A stretch of DNA of 64,000 bases from Bosea sp. Tri-49 (GTDB lineage Bacteria > Pseudomonadota > Alphaproteobacteria > Rhizobiales > Beijerinckiaceae). The stretch's first letter is position 1, and every line of letters begins with the position of its first letter. The notes under the pieces were generated by a model. The model did no database searches, had not been told where the DNA came from, and saw only the letters and a program-made list of their open reading frames with translations. This document shows, one piece after another, positions 9,045 through 17,057 of the stretch. The position numbers and the translations under genes are program-made. The stretch covers positions 3,596,001-3,660,000 of the forward strand of contig NZ_CP017946.1 of assembly GCF_003952665.1 (NCBI RefSeq), in the 5' to 3' direction.

Positions 9045-9077
9045 CAGGCCCCCGCCGTCACAGCCGGCGGGGGCCTG
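9045..9077. other. Strong intra-operon stem-loop (13-bp perfect stem)
   Basis: CAGGCCCCCGCCG at 9045-9057 pairs perfectly with CGGCGGGGGCCTG at 9065-9077 around a seven-base loop. It lies between the binding-protein stop (9036) and the first permease start (9126) and has no T-run. This is the classic position of a stabilising hairpin that keeps the binding-protein transcript abundant relative to the permeases; partial termination is the alternative. Confidence 0.6.
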
Positions 9078-9125
9078 CCCGCCTCCGCCCGCCGGCCACG
9101 CCCCGGCGCTCAGGAGCCTATCGTC

Positions 9126-10061
9126 ATGTTGCCTTATGTCTTTCGCCGGCTGCTGCAGGCCGTTCCGATCCTGCTCGCGGTCGCCGCGTTGATCTTCGTG
9201 CTGTTCAGCGTCATTCCGGGGAACTTCGCCACTAGCCAGATGGCCGACGGGCGCAGCAATATCGACGCCGCGACGATCGAGCGGATGAACCAGCAGTTCG
9301 GCCTCAATGATCCGCTGCCGCTGCGCTTCGCAAAATATGTCGGGGGCCTCGCAACCTTCGATCTCGGCGATTCCTTCCGCACCCGCCAGCCGGTGACCAA
9401 ACTGATCGGCGAGCGGCTCTGGCCGAGCCTGCAACTCGCGCTCGCCGCCATGCTCTTCGCCATCGTCATCGGCGTGCCGCTCGGTTTTCTGGCGGCGCTG
9501 AAGCCGGGGGGCTGGCTTGACATGTTCTCGATGGTCTTCGCCGTGTCCGGCCTGTCGCTGCCGATGTTCTGGCTCGGCCTGCTCCTGATGTATGCCTTCG
9601 CGCTGACGCTGAACTGGTTCCCGAGCTTCGGCTATGGCGATGGTGATCCGCGCTACATCGTGCTGCCAGCGATCGCGCTCGGCGTCTCGCCATTGGCCCT
9701 CCTGGCCCGCACCTCCCGCGCAGCCGTGCTCGAGATCCTGCACGCCGACTTCGTCCGCACCGCCCGTGCCAAGGGCGCGAGCGCCTACCGGGTGATGCGC
9801 TGGCACGTCGCCCGCAACGCGCTCGTCATCGTCCTGACCACGCTCGGCCTGCAGTTCGGCTCGGTGCTCGGCCAGGCGGTGGTGGTCGAAAAGCTCTTTG
9901 CCTGGCCGGGACTCGGCTCGCTGCTGGTCGACAGCGTCACCTGGCGCGACATCCCGGCGGTGCAGGGCTGCATCCTGACGATCGTGCTCTTCTTCCTCGT
10001 CGTGAACATCGCCGTCGACGTGCTCTGCGCCGTCGTCGATCCGCGCATCAAGTACAGCTAG
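9126..10061 (+). CDS. Peptide-type ABC transporter permease (DppB family)
   Basis: 311 residues with the DppB topology: an N-terminal helix (MLPYVFRRLLQAVPILLAVAAL), then a periplasmic segment with GLNDPLPLRF, and five further helices. The EAA loop is readable as DFVRTARAKGASAYRVMRWH, which docks an ATPase. It follows the binding protein at 7444 and precedes the second permease by nine bases. No DppD/DppF genes follow in this operon, so ATP hydrolysis must come from elsewhere, perhaps from 17956-19943. Confidence 0.93.
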   Translation: MLPYVFRRLLQAVPILLAVAALIFVLFSVIPGNFATSQMADGRSNIDAATIERMNQQFGLNDPLPLRFAKYVGGLATFDLGDSFRTRQPVTKLIGERLWPSLQLALAAMLFAIVIGVPLGFLAALKPGGWLDMFSMVFAVSGLSLPMFWLGLLLMYAFALTLNWFPSFGYGDGDPRYIVLPAIALGVSPLALLARTSRAAVLEILHADFVRTARAKGASAYRVMRWHVARNALVIVLTTLGLQFGSVLGQAVVVEKLFAWPGLGSLLVDSVTWRDIPAVQGCILTIVLFFLVVNIAVDVLCAVVDPRIKYS

Positions 10062-10070
10062 GCCGCCCTG

Positions 10071-10892
10071 ATGAAGTTCCGTGCCAACCTCTGGATCGGC
10101 GCCACCTGCTTTGCGCTCGTCGTCGCAGGCGGCGTCTTCGCGCCCTGGCTCGCCCATACCGACCCGGTCATGGACGCCAACCTGATGAACGCCGAGGTCC
10201 CACCGGGCTCCGAGTTCTGGTTCGGCACCGATGCGCAGGGCCGCGACATCTACAGCCGCGTGCTCCATGGCGCACGTATCTCGCTGACGGTCGGCATCGT
10301 CTCGCAATTGATCAACACGCTGATCGGCGTCGCGCTCGGCCTTTCCGCCGGCTACTGGGGCGGCTGGTGGGACGACTTCGTCAACGGCCTCACCAACATG
10401 ATGCTCGCCATCCCCTCGCTGATCTTCGCGCTGGCGATCATGGCGATCCTGCAGCCGGGCCTGACCAGCCTGCTGATCGCGCTTGGCCTGACCAACTGGT
10501 CCTTCACCTGCCGGCTGACGCGGGCGGCGACGCTCTCGGTCAAATCGCTTGGCTATGTCGAGGCCGCCCGCTCGCTGGGATACGGCACCTTCCGGATCAT
10601 GTTCACGCAGATCCTGCCGAACATCGCCGGCCCGATCATCGTGATCGGCACGCTCGGCATGGGCGGCGCGGTGTTGGCCGAGGCCTCGCTCTCCTTCCTC
10701 GGCCTCGGCATCCGCCCGCCCTTCCCGAGCTGGGGCTCGATGCTGTCGGACGCGCGCGACCAGATCTCGACCGCGCCGTGGATCTCGATCTTCCCGGGCC
10801 TTGCCATCTTCCTGACGGTGCTCGGCCTCAACCTGCTCGGCGACGGCCTGCGCGACATCCTCGATCCGCACTCGCAGACGCGAAAGGCCTGA
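10071..10892 (+). CDS. Peptide-type ABC transporter permease (DppC family)
   Basis: 273 residues. A cytoplasmic N-terminus leads into the first helix (LWIGATCFALVVAGGVFAPW), then the DppC-typical FGTDAQGRDIYSRVLHGARISL segment and five helices with an EAA loop around VEAARSLGYGTFRIMFTQILPN. It pairs with the DppB-type permease ending nine bases upstream. It is followed after 43 bases by the aspartoacylase-like gene rather than by ATPase genes, which is unusual for this class of importer. Confidence 0.93.
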   Translation: MKFRANLWIGATCFALVVAGGVFAPWLAHTDPVMDANLMNAEVPPGSEFWFGTDAQGRDIYSRVLHGARISLTVGIVSQLINTLIGVALGLSAGYWGGWWDDFVNGLTNMMLAIPSLIFALAIMAILQPGLTSLLIALGLTNWSFTCRLTRAATLSVKSLGYVEAARSLGYGTFRIMFTQILPNIAGPIIVIGTLGMGGAVLAEASLSFLGLGIRPPFPSWGSMLSDARDQISTAPWISIFPGLAIFLTVLGLNLLGDGLRDILDPHSQTRKA

Positions 10893-10935
10893 GCGGCGCT
10901 CGCCTGACTTTTCCATCCGACGAAAGACCACGCCT

Positions 10936-11898
10936 TTGACCACTACCGACCTCGACGACGGCCCGCTCGAAGCCGTCCGCTTCATCGGGCTGAAGCCCGG
11001 CCCGAAACTGATCGTGACGGGCGCCGTGCACGGCAACGAGCCCTGCGGGCCGACTGCGATCAGGCGCGCCATCGAGGATTGCCGCAGCGGCCGCATCAAG
11101 ATCCTGCGCGGCGAGGTCACCTTCCTGCCCGTGACTAATCCAAAAGCCTTCCGCCAGAAGACACGCGAGGGCGACCGCAACTTCAACCGCGACCTGCGCG
11201 AGCGCCCGCTCGCCGGCGATTACGAGGACCGGATCGGCAACCCGATCTGCGCGCTGCTGCGCCAGCACGATGCCCTGCTCGACATCCATTCCTTCCGGCA
11301 GGAGGGCGAACCTTTCGTCTTCTTCGGACCCAGCAATAACCGCGGCGAGCTCGAACCTTTCGCCCGGGCGCAGGAGGAGATGGCGCTCGCCTCCTGCCTC
11401 GGCGTCTCAACCGCGATCCATGGCTGGCTCGACAACTATGCCCGGCTGCTCGACATCCGTTCGCGCCTGCCGGTGCCCAAGCTCAATGTCACCGAGGGCT
11501 ATGGCACGACCGAATTCATGCGCTTTAGCGGCGGCTATGCGGTGACGCTGGAATGCGGCACGCATGACGATCCCAAGGCCGCCGATATCGGCTATGCCGC
11601 GATCCGCAACACGCTGGCGCAGTTGCAACTGGTCGACGCTGCCCTCTCGCCCGCAGCGCTCAGCGACGTGATTGAGATGGTCGAGGTCCTGCTCTGCGAG
11701 GCGGAAGGCGACCGCGCCGAGACCGGCTGGCGCACGGGGGACGCGGTCAAGGCCGGCGCCACCCTCGCCCATCGCGCCGACGGCACCAGGGTGACGGCAT
11801 CGCGCGACGGCTACATCATCTTCCCGAATACCGCGCCCAAGCTCGGCGAGGCGATCTACCATTTCGGCATCGCCAGCAGCCGACGCATCGGCGGCTGA
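10936..11898 (+). CDS. Succinylglutamate desuccinylase / aspartoacylase family protein (M14-like zinc deacylase)
   Basis: 320 residues from TTG 10936, the only plausible start after the permease. The zinc-binding motif of the family is present as GAVHGNEPCGP (His32, Glu35) with a third ligand His118 in LLDIHSFRQ. The catalytic glutamate is likely in VTLECGTHDD. Enzymes of this family remove an acyl group from an N-acyl amino acid in the cytoplasm. Placement after an importer and two other amide-bond hydrolases suggests the imported solute is an N-acylated amino acid or dipeptide; this is inference. Confidence 0.88.
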   Translation: MTTTDLDDGPLEAVRFIGLKPGPKLIVTGAVHGNEPCGPTAIRRAIEDCRSGRIKILRGEVTFLPVTNPKAFRQKTREGDRNFNRDLRERPLAGDYEDRIGNPICALLRQHDALLDIHSFRQEGEPFVFFGPSNNRGELEPFARAQEEMALASCLGVSTAIHGWLDNYARLLDIRSRLPVPKLNVTEGYGTTEFMRFSGGYAVTLECGTHDDPKAADIGYAAIRNTLAQLQLVDAALSPAALSDVIEMVEVLLCEAEGDRAETGWRTGDAVKAGATLAHRADGTRVTASRDGYIIFPNTAPKLGEAIYHFGIASSRRIGG

Positions 11899-11973
11899 GC
11901 TTCGGCCCCGGAACTCGATCTTGCGCCGCGGCTCGATAGCGGCAACATGCCGCCGCGATCCTAGGAGCTTTCC

Positions 11974-12423
11974 ATGTCCCGCCTCGTCTACGTCCTCAAC
12001 GGCCCGAACCTGAACCTGCTCGGCAAGCGCCAGCCGCATATCTACGGCTCGGAAACCCTGGCGGATGTCGAGGATGCCTGCCGGGCGCTGAGCAAGGAGC
12101 TCGACCTCGATATCCGCTTCCACCAGTCGAACCGCGAATACGAGATTATCGACTGGATCCATGAGGCGCGCGAGACCGCGGCCGGCATCGTCATCAATCC
12201 CGGCGCGTTCACCCACACCTCGGTCGCGATCCTCGACGCGCTCAATGCCTTCGACGGCACGGTGATCGAGTGCCATATCTCGAACGTACACAAGCGCGAG
12301 AGCTTCCGGCACCATTCCTACATGTCGCTGCGCGCCGACGGCGTCATCGCCGGCTTCGGCACGCAGGGCTATCTGCTCTCGCTGCGCCGTGTCGCTAAGC
12401 TCGCCGACGAGAAGAAGGCCTGA
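11974..12423 (+). CDS. aroQ: Type II 3-dehydroquinate dehydratase
   Basis: 149 residues, the usual length. All family motifs are visible: NGPNLNLLG (9-17), the lid Arg19 and catalytic Tyr24 in [24 protein letters not shown] and GFGTQGY. It converts 3-dehydroquinate to 3-dehydroshikimate reversibly, in aromatic biosynthesis or in quinate catabolism. An AGGAG site precedes the ATG. Its position inside a catabolic and transport run, seven bases before a Gfo/Idh/MocA dehydrogenase, favours a catabolic role over housekeeping aromatic synthesis, but a single-copy biosynthetic enzyme cannot be excluded. Confidence 0.93.
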   Translation: MSRLVYVLNGPNLNLLGKRQPHIYGSETLADVEDACRALSKELDLDIRFHQSNREYEIIDWIHEARETAAGIVINPGAFTHTSVAILDALNAFDGTVIECHISNVHKRESFRHHSYMSLRADGVIAGFGTQGYLLSLRRVAKLADEKKA

Positions 12424-12430
12424 ACCGCTC

Positions 12431-13465
12431 ATGACTCCGGTCAAATTGGCCGTTATCGGCGCCGGGCTGATCGGCCGGCGCCATGCCGAGCATGTCGCGG
12501 CCGAGTCGCGCGCCGTTCTTTCGGCGGTGGTCGACCCGACACCGGCGGGCCGCGCGGTCGCGGCGGCGCTGAGCGCGCCCTGGTTCCCGTCCTTCGCCGA
12601 GATGTTGGCGGCGGAACGGCCCGATGGTGTGATCATCGCAACGCCGAACCAGCTCCATGTCCGCAATGGGCTGGAGGCGGTGGAGGCGGGAATCCCGGCC
12701 ATCGTCGAGAAGCCGCTGGCGGACGACCTCGCCGAGGGCGAGCGCCTGGTCGCAGCGGCCGAGCAGGCTGGCGTGCCGCTGCTCACCGGCCATCACCGGC
12801 GCTACAACCCGATGATCCGCAAGGCCAAGGAGGTCGTAGACTCCGGCCGGCTCGGCCGGGTGCTGGCGCTGAGCGGGCATTTCTGGCTGATGAAGCCGGA
12901 CAATTACTTCGAGGCCGACTGGCGGCGCGAGAAGGGCGCAGGGCCGATCCTGCTCAACCTGATCCACGATGTCGACCTGTTCCGCTACCTCTGCGGCGAG
13001 ATCGTCTCGGTCCAGGCACATTCATCGAACGCCGTGCGCGGCCATGCAGTCGAGGAGACGGCTGCGATCCTGCTGCGCTTCGCCAATGGCGTGCTCGGCA
13101 CGGTCACTGTCTCCGACTCGATTGTCGCGCCGTGGAGTTGGGAGATGACGACCGGCGAGAACCCGGTCTACCCGCAGCAGGACCAGTCCTGCTACCAGAT
13201 CGGCGGCACGCATGGCTCGCTCACCATCCCACAGCTCGAAATCTGGTCCAATCCTGGCAAGCGCAGCTGGTGGGAGCCCTTGGTGCGCGAGCGGGTCCAT
13301 GTCGCTCCCGAAGACCCGCTCCGGGTCCAGGTCCGGCATTTCTGCGACGTCATCCGCAAGGGCGTGACGCCGATCGCCTCAGGTCGCGAGGGCTTGGACA
13401 CACTGAAGGTGATCGCCGCCGTGCAGCGCTCGGCCGAGACCGGCGCGATGGTCGAGCTCGGCTGA
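12431..13465 (+). CDS. Gfo/Idh/MocA family oxidoreductase
   Basis: 344 residues from ATG 12431. The N-terminal Rossmann fold begins KLAVIGAGLIGRRHAEHV, and the EKP motif is in AIVEKPLADDLAEGE (about residues 92-106). The C-terminal alpha/beta domain carries GPILLNLIHDVDLFRYLCG with the catalytic histidine. Family members oxidise or reduce sugars, inositols and cyclitol-like acids with NAD(P). The adjacent type II dehydroquinase makes a quinate- or shikimate-type cyclitol dehydrogenase an attractive possibility; the sequence alone does not prove it. It ends three bases from the convergent RpiR gene. Confidence 0.9.
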   Translation: MTPVKLAVIGAGLIGRRHAEHVAAESRAVLSAVVDPTPAGRAVAAALSAPWFPSFAEMLAAERPDGVIIATPNQLHVRNGLEAVEAGIPAIVEKPLADDLAEGERLVAAAEQAGVPLLTGHHRRYNPMIRKAKEVVDSGRLGRVLALSGHFWLMKPDNYFEADWRREKGAGPILLNLIHDVDLFRYLCGEIVSVQAHSSNAVRGHAVEETAAILLRFANGVLGTVTVSDSIVAPWSWEMTTGENPVYPQQDQSCYQIGGTHGSLTIPQLEIWSNPGKRSWWEPLVRERVHVAPEDPLRVQVRHFCDVIRKGVTPIASGREGLDTLKVIAAVQRSAETGAMVELG

Positions 13466-13468
13466 TAG

Positions 13469-14341
13469 CTAGTAATGGAAGGTCCAGAGCAGACTTTCGC
13501 TCAGACCCTTCAGCGCTTCGACCGCATCGGGACGCTCGCGCGCCAGCGTGGTGATCAAAGCGTCGGCCACGGCGAAGGCGGCGGTCGGCGAGTTCGGCAG
13601 GAAGCTGTTGCGGGCCGGGGCGAACAGCGTCATGTCGGCCAGCGGCACCAGCGGCGATGACGGCCCGTCGGTCAGGGCGATCAGGACGGTGCCGCGCTTC
13701 TTGGCGAACCTAGCGAGCTCCAGCGTGGCGCGTGAATAGCGCGGCAGCGAGATCGCGATGACGACGTCCTCTGGCCCGGCCGAGAGCATGTGACGCACGG
13801 CGCGTTCCGGCCCGCCGCGCGAGGAGGCGAAGACCACCTCGGCATCGAGATAGAGCGCCAGCCCATCCTCCAGGAAGGCCCCGACATAATGGCTGGCGCC
13901 GGAGCCGACGATGAAGATGCGGCGCGCCTTCAACAGCAGGGCGATGGCGCGGTTGACCGTCTCCTCCTCCAGCGTCGCGATCGCCTCGTCGAGATTGGCG
14001 GCCTCGCCCTTCAACGTCGTCGCCATGGTGGCGAAGACGGAGCCGGCCGCGGCGCGGGCGCCGGCAAGGCCCTCGACCGGTCCCATCGCGACCTTCAGTG
14101 CCGTCGAGAGCGCGGCGCGGAAGTCGCCGTAGTTGCGATAGCCCAGCGCCCGGACGAAGCGGGTCACGGTCGCGGTCGAGGTGCCGCTTTTCTCGGCCAG
14201 TCCCTCGATCGTGACAGTCGCCGAGTCGAGCGGGCTCTGCAGCACGAAGTCGGCCGCCTTGCGATGGCCCTCACTCAGCGAAGGGTAGATCCGGGCGATG
14301 CGGTTGGCGAGGTCCGTCGTCGGCTTCAGGGCGCGTGACAT
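13469..14341 (-). CDS. MurR/RpiR family transcriptional regulator
   Basis: 290 residues from ATG at 14341; a longer in-frame start at 14413 would run across the palindrome and is less likely. An N-terminal HTH_6 domain (about residues 10-85, with IEGLAEKSGTSTATVTRFVRALG) is followed by a SIS domain (about 125-265, with IFIVGSGASHYVGAFL and IAISLPRYSRATLELARFA). SIS domains usually sense phosphosugars, though many RpiR proteins beside peptide importers have unknown effectors. It is divergent from the importer operon 14439-20812 and the intergenic region holds an RpiR-like dyad. Confidence 0.92.
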   Translation of the reverse strand: MSRALKPTTDLANRIARIYPSLSEGHRKAADFVLQSPLDSATVTIEGLAEKSGTSTATVTRFVRALGYRNYGDFRAALSTALKVAMGPVEGLAGARAAAGSVFATMATTLKGEAANLDEAIATLEEETVNRAIALLLKARRIFIVGSGASHYVGAFLEDGLALYLDAEVVFASSRGGPERAVRHMLSAGPEDVVIAISLPRYSRATLELARFAKKRGTVLIALTDGPSSPLVPLADMTLFAPARNSFLPNSPTAAFAVADALITTLARERPDAVEALKGLSESLLWTFHY

Positions 14342-14368
14342 GGCTCTCCCGGTGATTGACGTCGGATC

Positions 14369-14396
14369 ATTTTCATGTTTGCTACCGCGTGAAAAT
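14369..14396. promoter_or_regulatory. ATTTTCA-N14-TGAAAAT dyad, candidate RpiR operator
   Basis: ATTTTCA at 14369-14375 is mirrored by TGAAAAT at 14390-14396 in the 97-base gap between the divergent RpiR gene and the importer operon. Operators of RpiR-family proteins commonly contain TGAAA/TTTCA half-sites, so this is the natural binding site. Its AT-richness stands out against the surrounding sequence and may also overlap the promoter. Confidence 0.55.
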
Positions 14397-14438
14397 AAAG
14401 CTGTCAAAACCATCAGCTACGGGAACGGAGACGGACCG

Positions 14439-16049
14439 ATGCGTCAGCGCGCATTCATCACCATTCTGCTCGGCGCCAGCATGCTCAGCGCGCCGGCCTG
14501 GGCGCAGTCCCTGCGTATCGCGCTCGCATCTGAGCCGACCGCGGTCGACCCGCATTATCACGACCTCACCCCGAACAACGCACTCGCCCAGCACATCTTC
14601 GACAATCTCGTGCGCCAGGACGAGAAGCAGGCGCTGCAGCCCGGCCTTGCCACCTCCTGGGAGAATGACGGCAAGAACCGCTGGACCTTCAAGCTGCGCC
14701 AGGGCGTCAAGTTCACCAACGGCCAGCCCTTCGGCGCTCAGGACGTGGTCTTCACCTTCTGCCGCACGCTGAAGAACGAGACTAAGGTCTCCGATTCCTT
14801 CGCCGACATCACCGGCAACTTCGCCAAGGTCGAGACGCCAGACGCCAGCACGCTCGTGATCGAGACCAAGGAGCCGGAGCCGCTGCTGCCGAACCTGCTC
14901 TCGGGCCTGCCGATCCTCTCCGCCTCGATCGTCCAGCATGGCGAGATCAAATACGACATCGCCAGTAATTGCGGCGTCACTGGGCCCTGGCCGGCGGTCA
15001 ACAATTTCAACGACGGCACGATGGCGATCGGCACCGGGCCGTACAAGCTGAAGTCCTATGTGCGGGGCTCGGCGATCGAACTCGAGCGCAATCCGGACCA
15101 TTGGGGCGGCCACCAGCCCTGGGGAACCGTGCGCCTCCTGCCGGTGACCAATGCCGGCCCGCGCCTCGCCGGCCTGCTCGCCGGCGATTACGACGTGATC
15201 GAGAACCCGGCGGCGCGCGATCTCGGCCGTATCAAGAGCGACAAGCGCTTCGGCTCGGTCATCACGCCCTCGACCCGCGTGATCTATTTCCAGCTCGACG
15301 TCGCACGCGACGAGAGCCCCTTCGTCAAGGCCTCGGACGGCAAGAACCCGCTCAAGGATGCGCGCGTGCGCAAGGCGATGTCGCTCGCCATCGACCGCGA
15401 GGCCATCGTCAAGCGCATCATGGATAGCGCGGCCGAGCCGGCCTACCAGTACTTGCCGACCGGCATGTTCGGCACATTGGCGAACCCGCCCAAGCTCGCC
15501 TACGACCCTGCCGCAGCGAAGAAGCTGCTGGCCGAGGCCGGTTATCCCAACGGCTTCCAGCTGACGCTGTCCTCGACCAATGACCGCTACATCAACGACA
15601 GCCAGATCACCCAGGCGGTCGCGCAATACCTGACCCAGATCGGCATCAAGGCCGAGGTCGACGCGATGACGCGGGCGATCTACTTCCCGCGCCGCGCCAA
15701 GAAGGAATTCAGCGTCGCGATCGGCGGCTGGGGCTCGGCGACCGGCGAGGCCGCCTCCTTCCTGCGCCAGTGGCCGCCGACCCCGAACGAGGCCAAGACG
15801 CTCGGCGGCTCGAACTATGGCGGCTACAAGAATGATGAGTTCGACAAGGTCATCCGCGCCGCGGTCTCGACGCTCGACGACAAGAAGCGCGCCGAACTGC
15901 TGCAGCAGGCGATGACGCTCGTTCTCGCCGACGGCGCCTTCATCCCTCTGCACTTCGAAAGCGGCATCTGGGCCCACAAGGCCGAGCTCCAGGTCGTCGG
16001 CCGCGCCGACCAGTTCATGCTCGCCATGTCGGTGAAGCCGGCAAAGTAA
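14439..16049 (+). CDS. Peptide-type ABC transporter substrate-binding protein (SBP family 5)
   Basis: 536 residues from ATG 14439 after a GGGAACGGAGACG ribosome region; the longer frame from 14298 antisense to the RpiR gene is discarded. A signal peptide (about 1-21, ending APAWAQ) precedes SLRIALASEPTAVDPHYHD, a family 5 start. LRQGVKFTNGQPFGAQDVVFTF and MAIGTGPYKLKSYVRGSAIELERN are further landmarks. It is the first gene of a complete five-gene importer (binding protein, two permeases, two ATPases) plus a hydrolase, probably repressed by RpiR. Confidence 0.94.
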   Translation: MRQRAFITILLGASMLSAPAWAQSLRIALASEPTAVDPHYHDLTPNNALAQHIFDNLVRQDEKQALQPGLATSWENDGKNRWTFKLRQGVKFTNGQPFGAQDVVFTFCRTLKNETKVSDSFADITGNFAKVETPDASTLVIETKEPEPLLPNLLSGLPILSASIVQHGEIKYDIASNCGVTGPWPAVNNFNDGTMAIGTGPYKLKSYVRGSAIELERNPDHWGGHQPWGTVRLLPVTNAGPRLAGLLAGDYDVIENPAARDLGRIKSDKRFGSVITPSTRVIYFQLDVARDESPFVKASDGKNPLKDARVRKAMSLAIDREAIVKRIMDSAAEPAYQYLPTGMFGTLANPPKLAYDPAAAKKLLAEAGYPNGFQLTLSSTNDRYINDSQITQAVAQYLTQIGIKAEVDAMTRAIYFPRRAKKEFSVAIGGWGSATGEAASFLRQWPPTPNEAKTLGGSNYGGYKNDEFDKVIRAAVSTLDDKKRAELLQQAMTLVLADGAFIPLHFESGIWAHKAELQVVGRADQFMLAMSVKPAK

Positions 16050-16079
16050 GCCGGCGATCGCCCTTTCGACGTTCGGTGC

Positions 16080-17057
16080 ATGACCGCCTATGTCCTGCAG
16101 CGGCTGATCCAGAGCGTGCTCGTGCTGCTCGCGGTCTCGGTCGTGGTCTTCTTCGCCGTCTACGGCATCGGCGATCCCGTAGAGCTGCTGGTCTCGCCCT
16201 CGGTCAGTGAGGCCGAGCGCCAGGCGCTGATCCGGCGACTCGGGCTCGACCTGCCGGTCTGGCAGCAGTACCTGACCTTCATGGCCAATGCCCTGAAGGG
16301 CGATCTCGGTCGCTCCTTCGTACACGGCGTGCCGGCGCTTCAGCTGATCCTCGCGCGCTTGCCGGCGACATTCGAGCTCGTGCTGCTGGCGATGACGCTG
16401 GCGCTCGCCGTCGGCATCCCGCTCGGGCTGATGGTGGGCTTGAATCCGGACAGCCGGCGCGCCCGCATCGTCATGGCCGGAACCGTGCTCGGCTTCTCGC
16501 TGCCGAGTTTCTGGAAGGGCATGATGCTGATCCTGCTCTTCGCCGTGCTGCTCGGCTGGCTGCCGACCGCAGGGCGTGGCGAGACGGTCTCGATCCTGGG
16601 TCTCCAGACCAGCCTGCTGACGCTGGACGGGCTGCATCACATCGCCCTGCCCGCACTCAACCTCGCGATCCCGAACCTTGCGCTGATCGTGCGCCTGGTC
16701 GCCGCCGGCACCACCGAGACGATGACGCAGGACTATGTGAAATACGCCAGCGCCAAGGGCGTGCGGCCCCGGCGCATCGTCAACCGGCATGTGCTGCGCA
16801 ACATCCTGATCCCGGTCGTCACCGTGGTCGGCGTCGAATTCGGCAGCCTCGTCGCCTTCTCGACCATCACCGAGACCGTCTTCGCCTGGCCGGGCATGGG
16901 CAAGCTGCTGATCGACTCGGTCTACCAGCTCGACCGGCCGGTGGTCGTCGCCTATGTCCTGCTGGCGACGCTGCTCTTCGTCACCGTCAACTTCCTGGTC
17001 GACGTGCTCTACGCCGCGCTCGACCCGCGGGTGAAGCTCGCCGGAGAGCAAGCATGA
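16080..17057 (+). CDS. Dipeptide-type ABC transporter permease (DppB family)
   Basis: 325 residues. The N-terminus MTAYVLQRLIQSVLVLLAVSVVVFFA is the first membrane helix; RRLGLDLPVWQQYLTFMANALKGDLGRSF is the typical periplasmic segment. The EAA-type loop reads DYVKYASAKGVRPRRIVNRHVLRN. It overlaps the next permease by four bases (ATGA), indicating translational coupling within the operon that starts at 14439. Confidence 0.94.
   Translation: MTAYVLQRLIQSVLVLLAVSVVVFFAVYGIGDPVELLVSPSVSEAERQALIRRLGLDLPVWQQYLTFMANALKGDLGRSFVHGVPALQLILARLPATFELVLLAMTLALAVGIPLGLMVGLNPDSRRARIVMAGTVLGFSLPSFWKGMMLILLFAVLLGWLPTAGRGETVSILGLQTSLLTLDGLHHIALPALNLAIPNLALIVRLVAAGTTETMTQDYVKYASAKGVRPRRIVNRHVLRNILIPVVTVVGVEFGSLVAFSTITETVFAWPGMGKLLIDSVYQLDRPVVVAYVLLATLLFVTVNFLVDVLYAALDPRVKLAGEQA

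Noticed and set aside
8991..11186. A 731-codon minus-strand open frame opposite the permease and deacylase genes
   Set aside because: Same artefact: the plus strand has complete DppB, DppC and aspartoacylase-like proteins, and the antisense product is low-complexity.
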